Made by a program: the position numbers and the translations under genes. From Varroa destructor (lineage: Eukaryota > Arthropoda > Arachnida > Mesostigmata > Varroidae): DNA of 64,000 nucleotides. The stretch covers positions 19,577,557 to 19,641,556 of the forward strand of contig NW_019211456.1 in the NCBI RefSeq assembly GCF_002443255.2. Direction: 5' to 3'. The stretch's first letter is position 1, and each line of letters opens with the position of its first letter. The notes below the pieces were generated by a model. The model saw only the letters and a program-made list of their open reading frames with translations. It was not told the origin of the DNA and did not search any database. This document shows positions 23,637 to 35,776 of this stretch, in pieces.

Positions 23637-26600
23637 TAATCATTACTCCATTGAAAAAAAATTTATATATATGGATCTGCTTAAAAGAACGTGTATACAA
23701 TAGCTACTAATATATATACATATATTAGCATTAAAATCTGTTTCTCAAGTTTCAAACTCATCTCTAGACATCTAGCGCAGCAGTGAATCTCTGTTTAACT
23801 GCTTGATCCTCCGTACTCAACTGCTAAATAGATTCAATGTAGTACATTTTGTTACATGGTTGTTAATTGGAAATTTTCATTTTTCGATCATCTTTACAGC
23901 TTACTTAATGATCCTATATTTAGAGGGGCTATGAGGCGAGTCGCCTATAATGTTAGCCTGCTAAGTTCATGAAGTGAAAGATAGTAATTGCATTTCATCT
24001 ATCGAAAGTGATCAACGTGTCTTGACTATACAGAAAAAGAGCGACCTGTCGTTTCTCCAAAGGTGTGGTTCGTGACAAAAAACAGACGGGTCCTCTTTTG
24101 GTATAAAAACGAACTATCTACTGGTAAAGCTATTTGCTTATTGCATTGCTTTTACGAAATGGTGGAAGCCTTCGTGAACCCGCACTAAGCGCATGTATAC
24201 GTAAAATACATATTCATACGTTAACTCTTGAGTCTTACGTAATAACGTCCTGAAGATTTACAAGTAAAATTATGTAAATATGTACGGAAAAATAGTAGCA
24301 CACGTAAAACATTAAATATTTAATTCGATACAGACCGCCAGTTTCCATGAAAAATAGTATTGCCGACAAAAAATTTTATTAATTCAACCGCTAGTACTAA
24401 GTTATAGGGCAATGTCTTTTATTTTGGTAAGTGGAATTTGGCTTCCATATGACCGAAAGTAAAATACATTAACAGTAAGATTAATTCATAATTAGCCTAT
24501 AAAATAGCTAACCACATGTTTTCGTATCTCTTTAGCACTAGCATACAATGTTGCCTTACTCCACAAATAAATGGACTTGTAACGAGCTAAATATCAGTAA
24601 GAATTTCGGGTTTTTAGTCAAAGCTAACTATAAATTTGGTCCTTCAACATTCAGCTCGGCTTAACCGCATTGAGGCTCAGGGACTATCGGGCAATTTTCG
24701 AATGAGCAAAATCATCTACTCTTCTACGGTTATATACCTACGGATATGACGGAAGTATTGGTTACAATAGCCAATAAAAGCAAGTACAAAGCGTTTGCAT
24801 AAATTTACCAATACTCCATTTCATTTAATTCTCTGCAGCGTTGAGAATTATATGGCCTTTATTGAGTACAACTTTATCCATCACATTGCAGCCAACAGAG
24901 TTTTGGATAAAGTTTACCATCTCTCTAACGGTACGAATGAACTACCGACCGCGTTGCCCTTCTCATTTTTATTGCCGCTATAGTCTCAAATGTTGCGGTT
25001 GTTCAATATGCTGCTGTTCTACTGCACAACAAGCACATACTCCGCTACACTATTATCGGAAAATGCTGTCCAGGAAAAAATGACAACACCCGGCACACAC
25101 AAACCTCATTTTCACGGTAATAGCATATTCTTTTGAACCCATTCCCCCCGCCACCATTAGCATCATTACCATTGTCATTTGATCCTCGTGCCAATAATGA
25201 GTCAACAACATCGTTCACTTACTTTAGCCTATCTATCTATACATAGCTCATCTACAGGCCCGCTTGTAGTCCCGGGCACACCCTAGAGGTTATCTGTGCT
25301 GCGTTCCTTGATGTTATAAGTCTTATACAGTGTGAAAGCAGAAAGCTTACGCAAAGCGCGCAAAATCGTATGAGTCTGCCACCAATGCCTTTATGGGCAG
25401 TACGACACCTGCATCTATGCGGACATATCAGTGAGAAAAAAGGACCGCAATAAGAGCAGCAGTGAGACTCACACACAGGATCCAATCATTGCGTTGTTTC
25501 GCTATTTGGCAGTCTATATTATATAGCTTACGATTCCGCTGCCGCGGTTGCTAACACTACACTAATGCAGAGTTGTAAATCCAAAATTGCCACCGTGCCA
25601 TCACGCTGCTGGCCATGGGTGCTGTGGCATTAGTCTCCGCGTTGATTCAACGCGTGGTCTACTAGATCAAATACAAGTCGCCAATGTAGGCAACACAAAA
25701 CCACCAAAGCGAGCAGTGCAGCATTGTCCAATGCACCTCTACTGGCTTTGCCGATATCGCCGATCATTGAGACAGCAGTATATCCCATCGTCTGTAGCGC
25801 CACCTAACAGTAGCATCAGCAACATCAACAACATCTTCAACATCAACAGGCTCTTCACATACAAAAAATTACATTGATGGTAAATTTTCTTCAGCCTATA
25901 TAAAAAGCTTTCAAAACTTAGTCTATAGATGTCCTTGCGTATCGTACCTCTAAAAGATTGTTCTTACTATAATCTCTTCGCCTCTGTTAGAGTCCTTTTG
26001 ATAATTCATTGTACTAAGTTGATCTATATTTAAACTGTGCGCGAAACGCTCTCCCAGTATAAAGTCTATAGATATTTCTGGAATATTTAAGTCGATTTTC
26101 TCACTGTGATAGTTAAGAAGGCTGTCTGGATGATCTTCGACTTGCTCCATAAAGCCTCTATAACAGCTAAAAGACGGGCTTGTAGGATCGTTGAAGAGTC
26201 CATCATTTAAAGAAGATTGTGAAATGACAACTTCAGCATGAGTGTGCACACATGATAGAATTAACCGTCTGCTCACTGGCTATAAAGCCTGTCATCCGTT
26301 CCACCACTGGAGGGTTATCGTTGCGTGGAGCCTACAACTACAGAGATAGAGGTATAGCTAGCTAGTTAAAGTGGAACGTTATCAATACCAGCCAAACGGA
26401 GCAATTGGCATCTTCAATAGTAGTGGTTTATTCGGCCTACTCAACCGCCGTTGTTCGTTTCTTCGTAGGGATATCATGTAGGCGCAAGCTAGATTGGCGC
26501 TACTGTACCCGATCCTCACACACAATGAGTGGGAGATGACAAACGCGGGAGAGAAGCTGAGAGGCTGCGCTCCACTTGCTGAAGCTAGTAAGCAATAGAT

Positions 26601-29600
26601 AGAGAGCAGCTATTGCCGACCACTTGACAGTGATTAGAGCGATTTTCAGCTGTGACTTAGTATTCTCGTAGTAAATAAATTTGCGGTGGAACGATCCCAG
26701 CAGCAACAGCTATATTATATTAAAGTTTATAAGCACTTCTGCTGTTCAGCTCTACGAGCATATTTTAGGGAACGATGCGGCAACAAAATACAATCTGTCA
26801 TCAGAAAGTATTTTCTCTGTAGCTACCGGCATGGAAAATTTGGCTAACCATCGAAAACACGTAAGTGTGAAGGCATTGATCACTATCTAGAGGGTCTACA
26901 TCTACATCTACAACAAAGTTATGCAACCTCGTTCCGTTAAGAAAAACCTGCTCTCGTCTATAGCATACATCAGCAGTTACTTGTATTGCTTGCTATGCAT
27001 CAGTGGTCGCCATCTAACCAGCCAGCTTGACGTCTGCAACTAAATAAAAGACTTTATAATGAACTTCGCCTTATTAGAGTGTTAAGCTATATGAGCACAA
27101 GAAATCTTCGGGTACATGCAAACCGAAATCATGAAGGAAAAAAAGTGATATCCGCAAGAAGCCCAAGTAGTTGTTTTGTGTACCTTGCAAATATCTACTA
27201 GAAACTGCTAGCGCCCAGCCGCCTGCTTGACGTTTGCAGACCCTAAGGAATTTTATTCCAGGCACATTACGTCATAAGGCACGTCTTTTAATCGACCTTA
27301 CAGTCAAATGATAGAGTAAAGAGAACTTCTACAAGGCCTGTTGGCAGAAATCATTGTGGCACGACATACAGTAATACGTGAAAATATAATCATTGTGGCA
27401 CGACATACAGTAATACGTGAAAATATAAGTATATTTTCTACCATTACGAGAAAACACCTACCGAAGTGCTCAAGGTTGGAGCTGATCCAATGAGCAATAG
27501 AGATGTAAAAAAAACTACAATTGGTCGATTGGTCGACCGCCTTATAAAAGAACTTGATCCTGGCAATAATAATAGCCTTGTTTAGTAAATTAAGTGAAGC
27601 ATTTTTCTAAAACGAATTTAGACCTGAGGACTTACACCTACATACATTTCCTTGCGCATTAGTTCACATTATGCGATCGCTTTTATCATTAACCGCAGCT
27701 AAATTTTAATGAAGGTCATTAATATACAAACACGTCAGCATCCCTGCTGATTATATCAAGGTACCACAAGGCATATGTAAGAGCTGTTAGCTAAAGCGGG
27801 TGGGCTGGCATATAGCTTCTGCATGTATTTTGTTCGTCTCAAATGTATTACAGTATTCGTATATAAATTTTTTACTACTAATCACGACCAATCGACAGAC
27901 TAAAATACGAAATTTCAGTCAACTTTTAAAAGCTTCAAATTAATGTAAAGAGCAACTATATTTGAAAGAATATGGACAAAACCGTTGAGGAATTGGTTCT
28001 TGAAAAAAGAAACCATTTTGGCGATCTTTAGCTATATACAAGTTGTGCATTTAATATTATTATTTAGGCAATGTATCGTTCTTTTAACTCCCTGTTGCTG
28101 TCTTATGTCATATGTGCTTAAATTTTGTTTAAAATTCGAACCTAAAAATATCCGTAGACGGGAGCTTTGGTTCAACCAGAATTTTACCCACAAATAGATC
28201 TATGAACGCTCTCATTTAGGTCAACGCTTGCATTATTCGGTTGATATGCAGTACCTCATCCTGCCAATAAAATTGGCTTTCCAGTTCTAGGGTAGTCATA
28301 ACACGAAAAAACGTTCGTGTTGTCGTTACAACGTGCAAGAAGCTAGAAGTGCCACCAAATGTTGCGCCTGCCACTCGGCTTCCGAATTCATATATTCAAC
28401 ATCGACAGTTATCAAGAATAGGGCGACATGTGATTGCTTCTTTGGAGGCAAAAGCCCTGCACAGTATTATATTAACCACTAAAAAAATTTACCCTGTACG
28501 GTAATGCCATCTGCCACCAGTGTCCACGGTGTGCAAACCGAAAAAATAATTGCAGAATGTACACCATACAAATAAAATAGTTTTCGACTTATTACATTGG
28601 CTCTTTTACACACTTCATCATACGTAAAACCAGACTGTGTAATTTTGACATAGGACTACGCCTGTACATTTAATAACCAGCCAATCGCCTTAGCAAGTTG
28701 CAAAAAAAATTTATCTAAGGCCAATCGGGGGTCTCTAATAGAACCGACTTTAGCCTGAATATGATATCCCTCGAGCACTTAGTTCCACAGTTGTTTAGCT
28801 AATCTAAAAGTGCAGAGTACTTACGAATATTAACAGCTAACAAATGAAGTTACACACTGTAGATATGTTTACAATGATAACATGATTTAAGAGCAGTCCC
28901 CACTATCTGTGGTCCATTCGGTAGAATCTAATACTTTTTGAGCTTTAAAAGTCAACTAGTGACACAAAGATCAAATAGTTTCAGGGATTTCAATACATAG
29001 GCGAATAGGCTAAGTTCAAAAAAGCGAAGAATATAGCCGAAACAATCACTGTATACACAAATTCAGTTCTATAAGACCCTTCACCGGCTGGTCTCCCAAA
29101 TTCTAGTGCTATCTAAAAGTGGCATCACGCATTCAGACGGGCAGGAACACGCATATCAAGATGGTTAAACAGTATTCACCTAACCGAACTACTAGACTAC
29201 ACAAACAGGGGGGCGAAAGTTGACCACAAAACCGCACAGCAGAAATGTTTTCCCATTGAGTTCCCAGTCACCACCAAGAAAAAAAGGAAAATATTTCATG
29301 AAACTGAAGCGTTTGCTTGCGCCCGAGTTTCACAGCTTATTGGCACAATATAATAGATATTAATATACAACACGGCAACATCTCCAGATTTTTTGGGCAC
29401 CACAACCTTAACTGAACCACCTAAGCTTGCACCATAAACAGCAGCATACTGCATGCCAATAGTATCTGCATATTGTCAGTCCCTGTCGGTTACCACGGTT
29501 GAATACAGCCAAAATTGGCTGGGTTTTGTTTCGGAACGCCTCAGAACCTTGTTTTGTTGGCGGTACTAAATAATGAAGCAACGTGTCTACACTATGTACG

Positions 29601-32600
29601 TTGGTACATTTATATATAGTATTTATATATAAATAGATTTGAGACGCATTGTCGTCGTCAACAAATAACCGTAGCTATACGGCAGTATTTGCAACTCTGC
29701 TAGCGTACGAGAATGAGTTGATTTGAAAAACAACGAGGTTCCCTCGAGTACGCGACTACGCACTCTCCACGAAAACTGAACACGAATAATGGAGGCAAAT
29801 AGCCCAGCCGCACCATACAAAGCCATACCACCGAAAGAAGCGACGGAAACCGTCTCGGAATCGGACGAGGCGACACAACTTGAACGAGAAACCACAACTG
29901 TGCAGTTCATTATGTCAGTATCGAAGCGAAGGGGAAGGGGAAAATCGAATAACTTGATATAACTTAACAATTGTGAATTCCGAAGTCAGCTGATCGTTTG
30001 ACTAACCTAAATGATCAGACCTTAAATTCCTTTCGTTTTTTAGGTGTTCCAAGTGTTCCAGGTTCAGTTGTTCATGTTCAAGGCTCGCTGCTGAAAAGGC
30101 TCTGCCGAAGGAAACCGCTGCAAGAAATGACGACATGAGTGGTTCTTTACGCGTCAAAAAGATCGCCATCATCGTGCTAGTGGTTATTGCTATCGTCGGC
30201 ATTGTGGTCGGAGCCATTTGGCTATTTGCCTCTCGACGAAGTTCAGATAACCGTAAGTGCATTATCCGCAAGTCTTGTTAGATATTAAGATCATTATACC
30301 CAGCACAGGGATTTGTTACATGGTCATACAGGATCGCGAATACGATAAATCTTGAGCTCTTTTATGAGCGAACCAAGTAAAATCGGACAGTGATGAACAA
30401 CGCATTCGTTTAAAACAGTTAATCACAACTCTGTAACTAAGGGCAGTATATTGAAGATTTGTTCAATTATCTAATCAAAATCATTGTGAATGTATACGTC
30501 ACGCATTGCGGTAAGGGCTCTACCGTGAAAGACTTTGAATGTCTAGTTATGTGTTGTATGAGCCTCATCAGTAAGAAAACGGCTCCATTAGTCAACTTCG
30601 AAATTGAAGAATAACAAAGGCTGCTTTCTCAAGCTAAACTGATGCGGTGAGGTCTCGTAGATACGCAATTGGCCTACAATTGTCATGTAACAAACATGTA
30701 ACAAACAATTAGCACATATTACTTACCAAAAATCATAGGTATGACTCCGATACATAGATGGCTCCATAACGACTTTAAAAAATAGCATAGCTTCCACACT
30801 ACATATCGTCATAAGTTAAACATGAAGACTATCTAGATTTTCATTTATTTTAATGCCAAAGAACAAAACTCACAGTTGTTTTTCCTGCTGCTCCTTTTTT
30901 TGGACGATGCTAAGCTTTTGCTGAGCCTCCATATGTGCTCGCATCTCTTCGCGCTGCTTGGCCTCCTTTTCCAATTCATCGAAATTTACTGCAGCTTTCT
31001 GGGCTCCAAGGCCTCCCGCTTTTCGAGCTCCGAGCTATCGAATTTCAATCGTTAAATCCGAAAACAAAAATCTTTCAGTTGCCGTCAAAAACTCACCCAT
31101 ATACAGCTCACACCAGTATACATTAACTTATATAAAAAGAAAAAAGGCACATAAATTATGTGGAAAAACTGAATCAAATACCATGCCTATCTCACGGCTG
31201 GATTGAAAAATTGCAAATAATTAAAGTGATCGGTTTTCGCTTTGTTGACCGATCATTTGACGATTTTGGGCGAACAATTCTTTCGTTTCCCCGGTGACAC
31301 TCTATTCACACAAAAACAAATTTTGGACTCTGCAAAATCACAGACCACCGAAACAAAACCGAGTTCACTGCATGTAGCCGTTGTACACTTCGTTGTCTGT
31401 CGTAGTTTGTAGGCAGTACATCACTGTGAGCCACTCAATTTAGGTGGCATTCTCTCTTCCATTGTTGTTATCCACATGATATTCAATAACAATGGTAACA
31501 CGAAGGAAAGAATGCGACAGGTCGAACAACAAAGTAGTGAATATGCCTTCTAACGATGATAAGGAGCAAAGTTAATAGTTTCTAAACTATAAAACCTATG
31601 CAGGGTAGCACTGCACAGAAGCAAATGCTATGGAAGTGTTATTAATGCGCTTATATGTGTGTGTCTACTAATGATTCTACTCACCCCACAACCAACTCGT
31701 TTGGCCCCCAGTCCGCCAATTTTCTTAGCGCCAATAGTGTTGACAGATTTCCGCCCTTCCGCTAAACCCGAGGCGTCACCTGCGACTCCACTTTGCCCAG
31801 TGTTCTTTCCGCTGTTCGATTCGATTATGTTGTTGTTATTATTGCTCTGTTGTTGGTTGGCGAAAAGATTGTTGTTAATGCTGCCACTGGTATTACTGTT
31901 GAACAAACACTCCTGAGAAGCCTCTTCCAACTGAAAGATATGAACAGTCATGGTAAGCGAATGCTACTAAGCCGTACAATATGTCGTCCCCCATTCGTGG
32001 AGTTTCTGGAATTCACTTACCTGCTGCTGAGCAGATTTGCTAGTATGCTCCTCAAAAAAGTCAAGGGAATCCTGCTTTGCTCCCTCGCCGCTGGGATGAT
32101 CCCCGTGGTGTGTGTCATCGATCCAAAGTTTTGTGCTGTGAGTCTTCATTGCCGCTGCAGCCTACCAAGTTACAGTAACAGATAAAAAATTGTTACCTTA
32201 AGCCTTAGAAACCGCTCTGCAGATACAGCAGCGAATTGTAGTTGTTTGATAATCGTAATCATATTGTAGCATAGATCATTTCAAGTTAGGTAGTCGGATT
32301 GAGTACAATAAATTTGTGTGTGCGTGCGTGTGCAATGTGTATATAAGCTCATTGCTAACCATTGAATGCAGTTTCTCCCGGTATAAAGACGCAGCTCTGC
32401 TATTGTATTTCTGTTTGGCATCCACCTGTAGAACGGTGACGCCGTGCGAAGAAAAGAAAGATGTTGCATTTGCATTTCCTCCCAACTGCATCGACCGTAG
32501 CTGAATCTAAAAAAAAGTTATTCAAGATAATTTTCAAGAAAATTTACTAAACGTTATTAATGTTTGATACATAACCTCAATATTATATAGATGAACCTGA

Positions 32601-32943
32601 CTTGAAAAATGCTTCAGATATTTTGGAGTGAAAGTGTATCTTGTTCGTCACTTGATCGGCCTCTCTGCGAAAATTCAATGTCACAAAACAAGAAAGTTAC
32701 AATTAAGTGTCTGTCAATGGTAGTTATAGCAAAGATGCAGAGAATCTACGAACTTACCCATGTGTAAGTGGTGTCAAGATTGGTCGACCTTACAAAACTA
32801 ATGTGAGTTCCAAGGCCTCGATGAACTGCTGAACAATCGATGCAAATGAAAACTCCGTACGTTACTGAACTCCATGTTGGATTTTTTGCACCACAGTCGA
32901 AACATTGCTGTAACAGGCGTTAAAATTTATTGTGAATATTTAT

Positions 32944-33005
<62 letters not shown>

Positions 33006-34746
33006 ATGTAAAACACTACATTGCCGATAATGGAGACAATGGCCTCAGCTAATACACTTAAAAAACTTCAGTTTGATCGATTGACATGTACCGGATCATT
33101 ACATAAAAATCCAAATCTTCATTAAATAAGAACATATGATAGGTAATGTATAACTGAGCTGTCATGCTCAACAGTAACTAAAATAACGATAACGAAAATT
33201 AGCAGTGTCGACCTATTCGAGTATCAGTCTCCGTGGCAGGTATGTCGACAGCAGTGTTTATGTATATATATATATAATGGTGGATATATAGGTTATTCGT
33301 AGGAACATACCAACATCAATTTTTACGTATTGCCTTGAAGTATAAGACCATTTGTGTGGATAACACTCGCCTATTTATTGCTCTTATCCCTTCTGTTCCG
33401 ACAAATGTAATGGAATCACAAATTTCAACGAAAAGTTCGGCTGTGGATATGTAAGAAACATGGTGTATGTATATCTGCCCAACAAAATCATTAGGATGAA
33501 ATCCCGCTTACGATAGCGTTCGCTTTGTGATTTACGCTTGTATATATTTTTAGTGCACGAGTTTTGCGTTTTAAATGACGATGGTCGGTAAACGTGCGTT
33601 AAAGTACTAGCAACGTAAAGTCCAAGTAGACCCGTCGTGATTCTCAGTGGTTCATCATTAGATCGCTTGACCCATAACAGATTGATAGGCGCACCTTGGC
33701 TACGGTGCAGCATTAGGCATTCAGGCAGATACATAGTCGCTTATCTGTCAAATGAAACGCTATTAATATAAACTGCAGAGTAGCATATTGATTGCTGTTG
33801 CTTCAGGTAACTTTAATCATATGATTTCTAATATAAGCATGTATACCCCTTGAATGAAAACTCTGACAAGAGTCGAATGGCAACGTGTTAGAAGGCGACC
33901 ATCTGAAGCCCGACAGACAGAGATTAGACAATGAGCCAGCAATATACGGAATTTACGGTTCATGGCGACAAAATGGAACGTTTTTGCCTGTGACGGTCTG
34001 TTCTGCTCGATGACCACTTCCGTAATGATCGTGGACAAGGTTTTGGCTGGCTACCGTCTGTTTGTCGAAGGCCTTCTCAGGCAGTGTAAGCGATATGTAC
34101 ACGAGGAGCGCATTGCAGTTGTTCTTAGATATTTTCTTGTAGAAAGAAAAGCATTGTTCGAAATTTACATTTCTTCATTATATATTAGTTCATGCTAGTA
34201 TTCAAATTGCGTATAGAACAAACCTTACGATTAATTGAGTGCAACCTGAATTGCATTTACTCGTGAGCTCAGTATTACAACATAAACGCTGCGTGCTGTT
34301 CCGCTGAACACAGCACCAGTTTTGAAATCGCTATTTGATGTTTCCCGTAAACGGTATCCATCAGCAGACGTCAACTAGGCAGGCGTAATAACAGCGGATC
34401 CGAAGTAGCCAGCCGTTATCCTCATACGTGACGTACTTGTACGATAGCATGAATGCATCAGAGTATTGAATTACGAAAACAATTTCGCACTTACTTGACG
34501 ACCGGATGAAGGAAGTGATGTAGTAGCGAATTCGAACAGCTGTGCTCGCTCTCCACTGTAGGATATTTGCAATGGTTTTCGCACTCACCAAACTGGCTAT
34601 TGGGATTACACTGGTCGTCAGAAAATGGCTGAACTCTTTTAATTGACGAGTGGTAGACTCCTCTAAGGACTCACCTTGTTGGCTGGGATGGATCGAAGTC
34701 TCTTGAAAACGGCTGTAATGTCATTTTTACTTGGAATATCTGCCAT
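20666..34746 (-). CDS. ARFGAP2: ADP-ribosylation factor GTPase-activating protein, ARFGAP2/3 type, 11 exons found
   Basis: Coding exons (minus) are 34746-34675, 32907-32758, 32506-32360, 32161-32021, 31930-31685, 31034-30874, 23352-23249, 22754-22437, 21932-21748, 21371-21222 and 20887-20666. Phases agree throughout, giving 632 codons. Residues 1-125 are the ArfGAP domain: [18 protein letters not shown], then a C4 zinc finger Cys26-X2-Cys29-X16-Cys46-X2-Cys49, the catalytic arginine in VHRGLGTH (Arg54) and [16 protein letters not shown]. The middle is Asn/Ser-rich with GLGA(R/Q)K repeats and a coiled-coil-like [11 protein letters not shown] segment. The C-terminal [15 protein letters not shown] and [10 protein letters not shown] repeats are typical of ARFGAP2/3, which stimulate GTP hydrolysis by Arf1 on COPI-coated Golgi membranes. 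The last few residues (family end DRYG...) were not located. ARFGAP2 and ARFGAP3 cannot be told apart by eye. A 7.5-kb intron (23353-30873) contains the assembly gap. Confidence 0.95.
21571..21669. repeat. Dispersed repeat, copy A (matches 61370-61487)
   Basis: It begins accttt.tgttt.gagttttacg and continues through ggtatcg to an end reading ctcgaaa.tagaccaca. The same blocks occur in the same order at 61370-61487. The gttcgaac-like core resembles a polymerase III B-box, suggesting a tRNA-derived SINE. It lies in the intron between the Arf GAP exons ending at 21748 and starting at 21371. Confidence 0.6.
23489..23588. other. Assembly gap of 100 N
   Basis: Exactly 100 N characters, the conventional length for a gap of unknown size. 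It abuts a (TA)n run and lies in the large Arf GAP intron, so coding sequence of that gene is probably not affected. Confidence 0.99.
23589..23632. repeat. (TA)n microsatellite at gap edge
   Basis: A TA run of over 40 bases directly after the N gap; it probably caused the assembly break. Confidence 0.9.
25950..26276 (-). CDS. Unidentified 108-codon ORF inside the Arf GAP intron
   Basis: The frame begins [20 protein letters not shown] and has balanced amino-acid composition with acidic and polar stretches ([26 protein letters not shown]), less biased than most chance frames nearby. No domain, signal peptide or family is recognised, and there is no clear promoter or polyadenylation context. 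It could be a decayed transposon fragment or a chance frame. Confidence 0.15.
   Translation of the reverse strand: MSRRLILSCVHTHAEVVISQSSLNDGLFNDPTSPSFSCYRGFMEQVEDHPDSLLNYHSEKIDLNIPEISIDFILGERFAHSLNIDQLSTMNYQKDSNRGEEIIVRTIF
26831..26860 (+). CDS. Possible first coding exon of an unknown plus-strand gene
   Basis: ATG at 26831 opens [10 protein letters not shown] and ends at a strong donor (gtaagtgtga at 26861). The frame is also open upstream to 26681. No downstream partner exon can be assigned with confidence and no family is recognised. Confidence 0.15.
27350..27427. repeat. Perfect tandem duplication, 2 x 39 bp
   Basis: The unit begins atcattgtggcacgacatac and ends gtgaaaatata; two identical copies lie head to tail. 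Perfect identity indicates a recent duplication. Confidence 0.95.
29611..29634 (+). promoter_or_regulatory. Possible TATA elements of the unidentified membrane protein gene
   Basis: Two TATATA(T)A-type motifs (29611-29618 and 29626-29634) lie upstream of the GC-richer, leader-like stretch from about 29650 and the ATG at 29789. The surroundings are generally AT-rich, so this is weak support. Confidence 0.2.
29789..30252 (+). CDS. 5' exons of an unidentified single-pass membrane protein (partial)
   Basis: The firm part is the exon ending at 30252 with a gtaagtgc donor. From ATG 30135 it reads MSGSLRVKK, a long hydrophobic span ([20 protein letters not shown]), then [11 protein letters not shown] short, basic N-terminus before one helix suggests a type II membrane protein, as in many ectopeptidases. 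This exon is open back to an acceptor at 30041-30043 (tttttag), and that part is Cys/Ser-rich. An upstream ATG at 29789 opens a 57-codon hydrophilic frame ([18 protein letters not shown]) that could be an alternative first exon joined through a weak donor. Downstream exons were not found, so the product cannot be named. It lies in the antisense direction inside the Arf GAP intron. Confidence 0.35.
32946..32998. repeat. (TA)n microsatellite in Arf GAP intron 1
   Basis: A TA run of more than 50 bases about 40 bases upstream (gene sense) of the zinc-finger exon. Confidence 0.95.
33962..34083 (+). CDS. Weak candidate exon antisense to Arf GAP intron 1
   Basis: ATG 33962 opens [20 protein letters not shown] followed by [21 protein letters not shown], ending at a gtaagcg donor near 34087. 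The stretch is GC-richer than its surroundings and codon use looks coding-like. No family is recognised and no partner exon was found. Confidence 0.15.
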
Positions 34747-35776
34747 TTTAGAGCCGTGTGCCACTGTCACAATACGACACACCACTGAGGCTGACGTTGC
34801 CTCCTTAGCATAGGGACCGAGTAGCAAGGCTTCCCTAGAATCGCTGCGCTCAACGTATGAACGCATCGCAAGCTGTAGCATGTGAGAAAGATAACGGGCG
34901 GTTGAATAACGCGGATGACTCCGCAACAACACTAGAGTATTAATACGTGACAAATATCGCGGATGTTTGTTTTTATTGTTGCTGCTTTATTACCTAATGA
35001 ATTACGGAACTAATAAGGGCTGGTTAGATTTCGGTCATCAGGAAAATGGTTGTTTCACATATAGCTTTAATCTAGTCTAGCTCTAGTAATATTATCGTTT
35101 TTTCTACATTTATCACGAGCCTGACTTTAAAGTTTTTTTTTCCAACTAGCAATACTTAGTTAAATTATAGAATAGATACGAACTGAATATTATGTATTGA
35201 AATATTGCAAAGATTTAGTGTAAGATATGATTATATACCTATGTATATGTGCTGAATATGCAACATATATATCTACGAGTTGATTTCACGACACAATAGA
35301 AAGAAGATTTGCAGCTTGTAATCAAATAGTAACTTTAGCCGTATTTTATTAATAGGTTCGTGTCAGTAGTTAAATGTTTAGTTCGTAGATTATTAAGAAA
35401 TTGATTGTATATGAGGGCGTCTTCGTCGTTGTTGCATGTGCTGACAGCATTTTATTCAAATATAAATACTACACAAACTTATATGTATTTAATTAGCAAA
35501 ATATGTCCCATATATTTTTGAGTTTAAGTGTAATGATACGTTTACTACTACGATACCCATTTATTATCCATTACGGGTGCTATATACATATGTATATGAT
35601 AGGTTAATTTCGAAGAAATCCCTAAATGTCCCTAGACATCCCTAGACTCTCGTGTATTGCTGCGTATGTCGTGCGTGCATTGATGAAATTAGCGCGTTGT
35701 TAGACAGTGCTTTATAATGTTTTAAGTAGAAGTATTTTATTGTGTTACCACCGTTCAGTGTTTCCGGTTCACAGTA
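34747..35776. other. Spacer between Arf GAP 5' end and the mitochondrial-leader gene
   Basis: A divergent arrangement: the Arf GAP starts leftward at 34746 and the next gene starts rightward at 35777. The Arf GAP frame stays open upstream of its start to 34953, so a longer N-terminus is formally possible, but family alignment favours 34746. The rest is AT-rich with no recognised element. Confidence 0.5.

Larger units (their letters stand above)
23720..29600. other. Interior of the large Arf GAP intron
   Basis: About 6 kb without a firmly identified gene. It contains a 39-bp tandem repeat at 27350-27427. Weak coding candidates are a 108-codon minus frame (25950-26276) and a plus frame ending at a strong donor at 26861. 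Neither has recognisable similarity. Confidence 0.5.

Noticed and set aside
27350..27427. Possible CRISPR-like or satellite array
   Set aside because: There are only two head-to-tail units with no spacers, in an animal genome; it is a simple tandem duplication.
30002..30271. 89-codon minus frame opposite the membrane-protein exon
   Set aside because: The plus strand has a coherent helix, splice donor and acceptor; the minus frame is low-complexity antisense of it.
33384..33734. 116-codon minus frame in Arf GAP intron 1
   Set aside because: No recognised motif, and it lies between two well-defined exons of the same strand with no matching splice sites.
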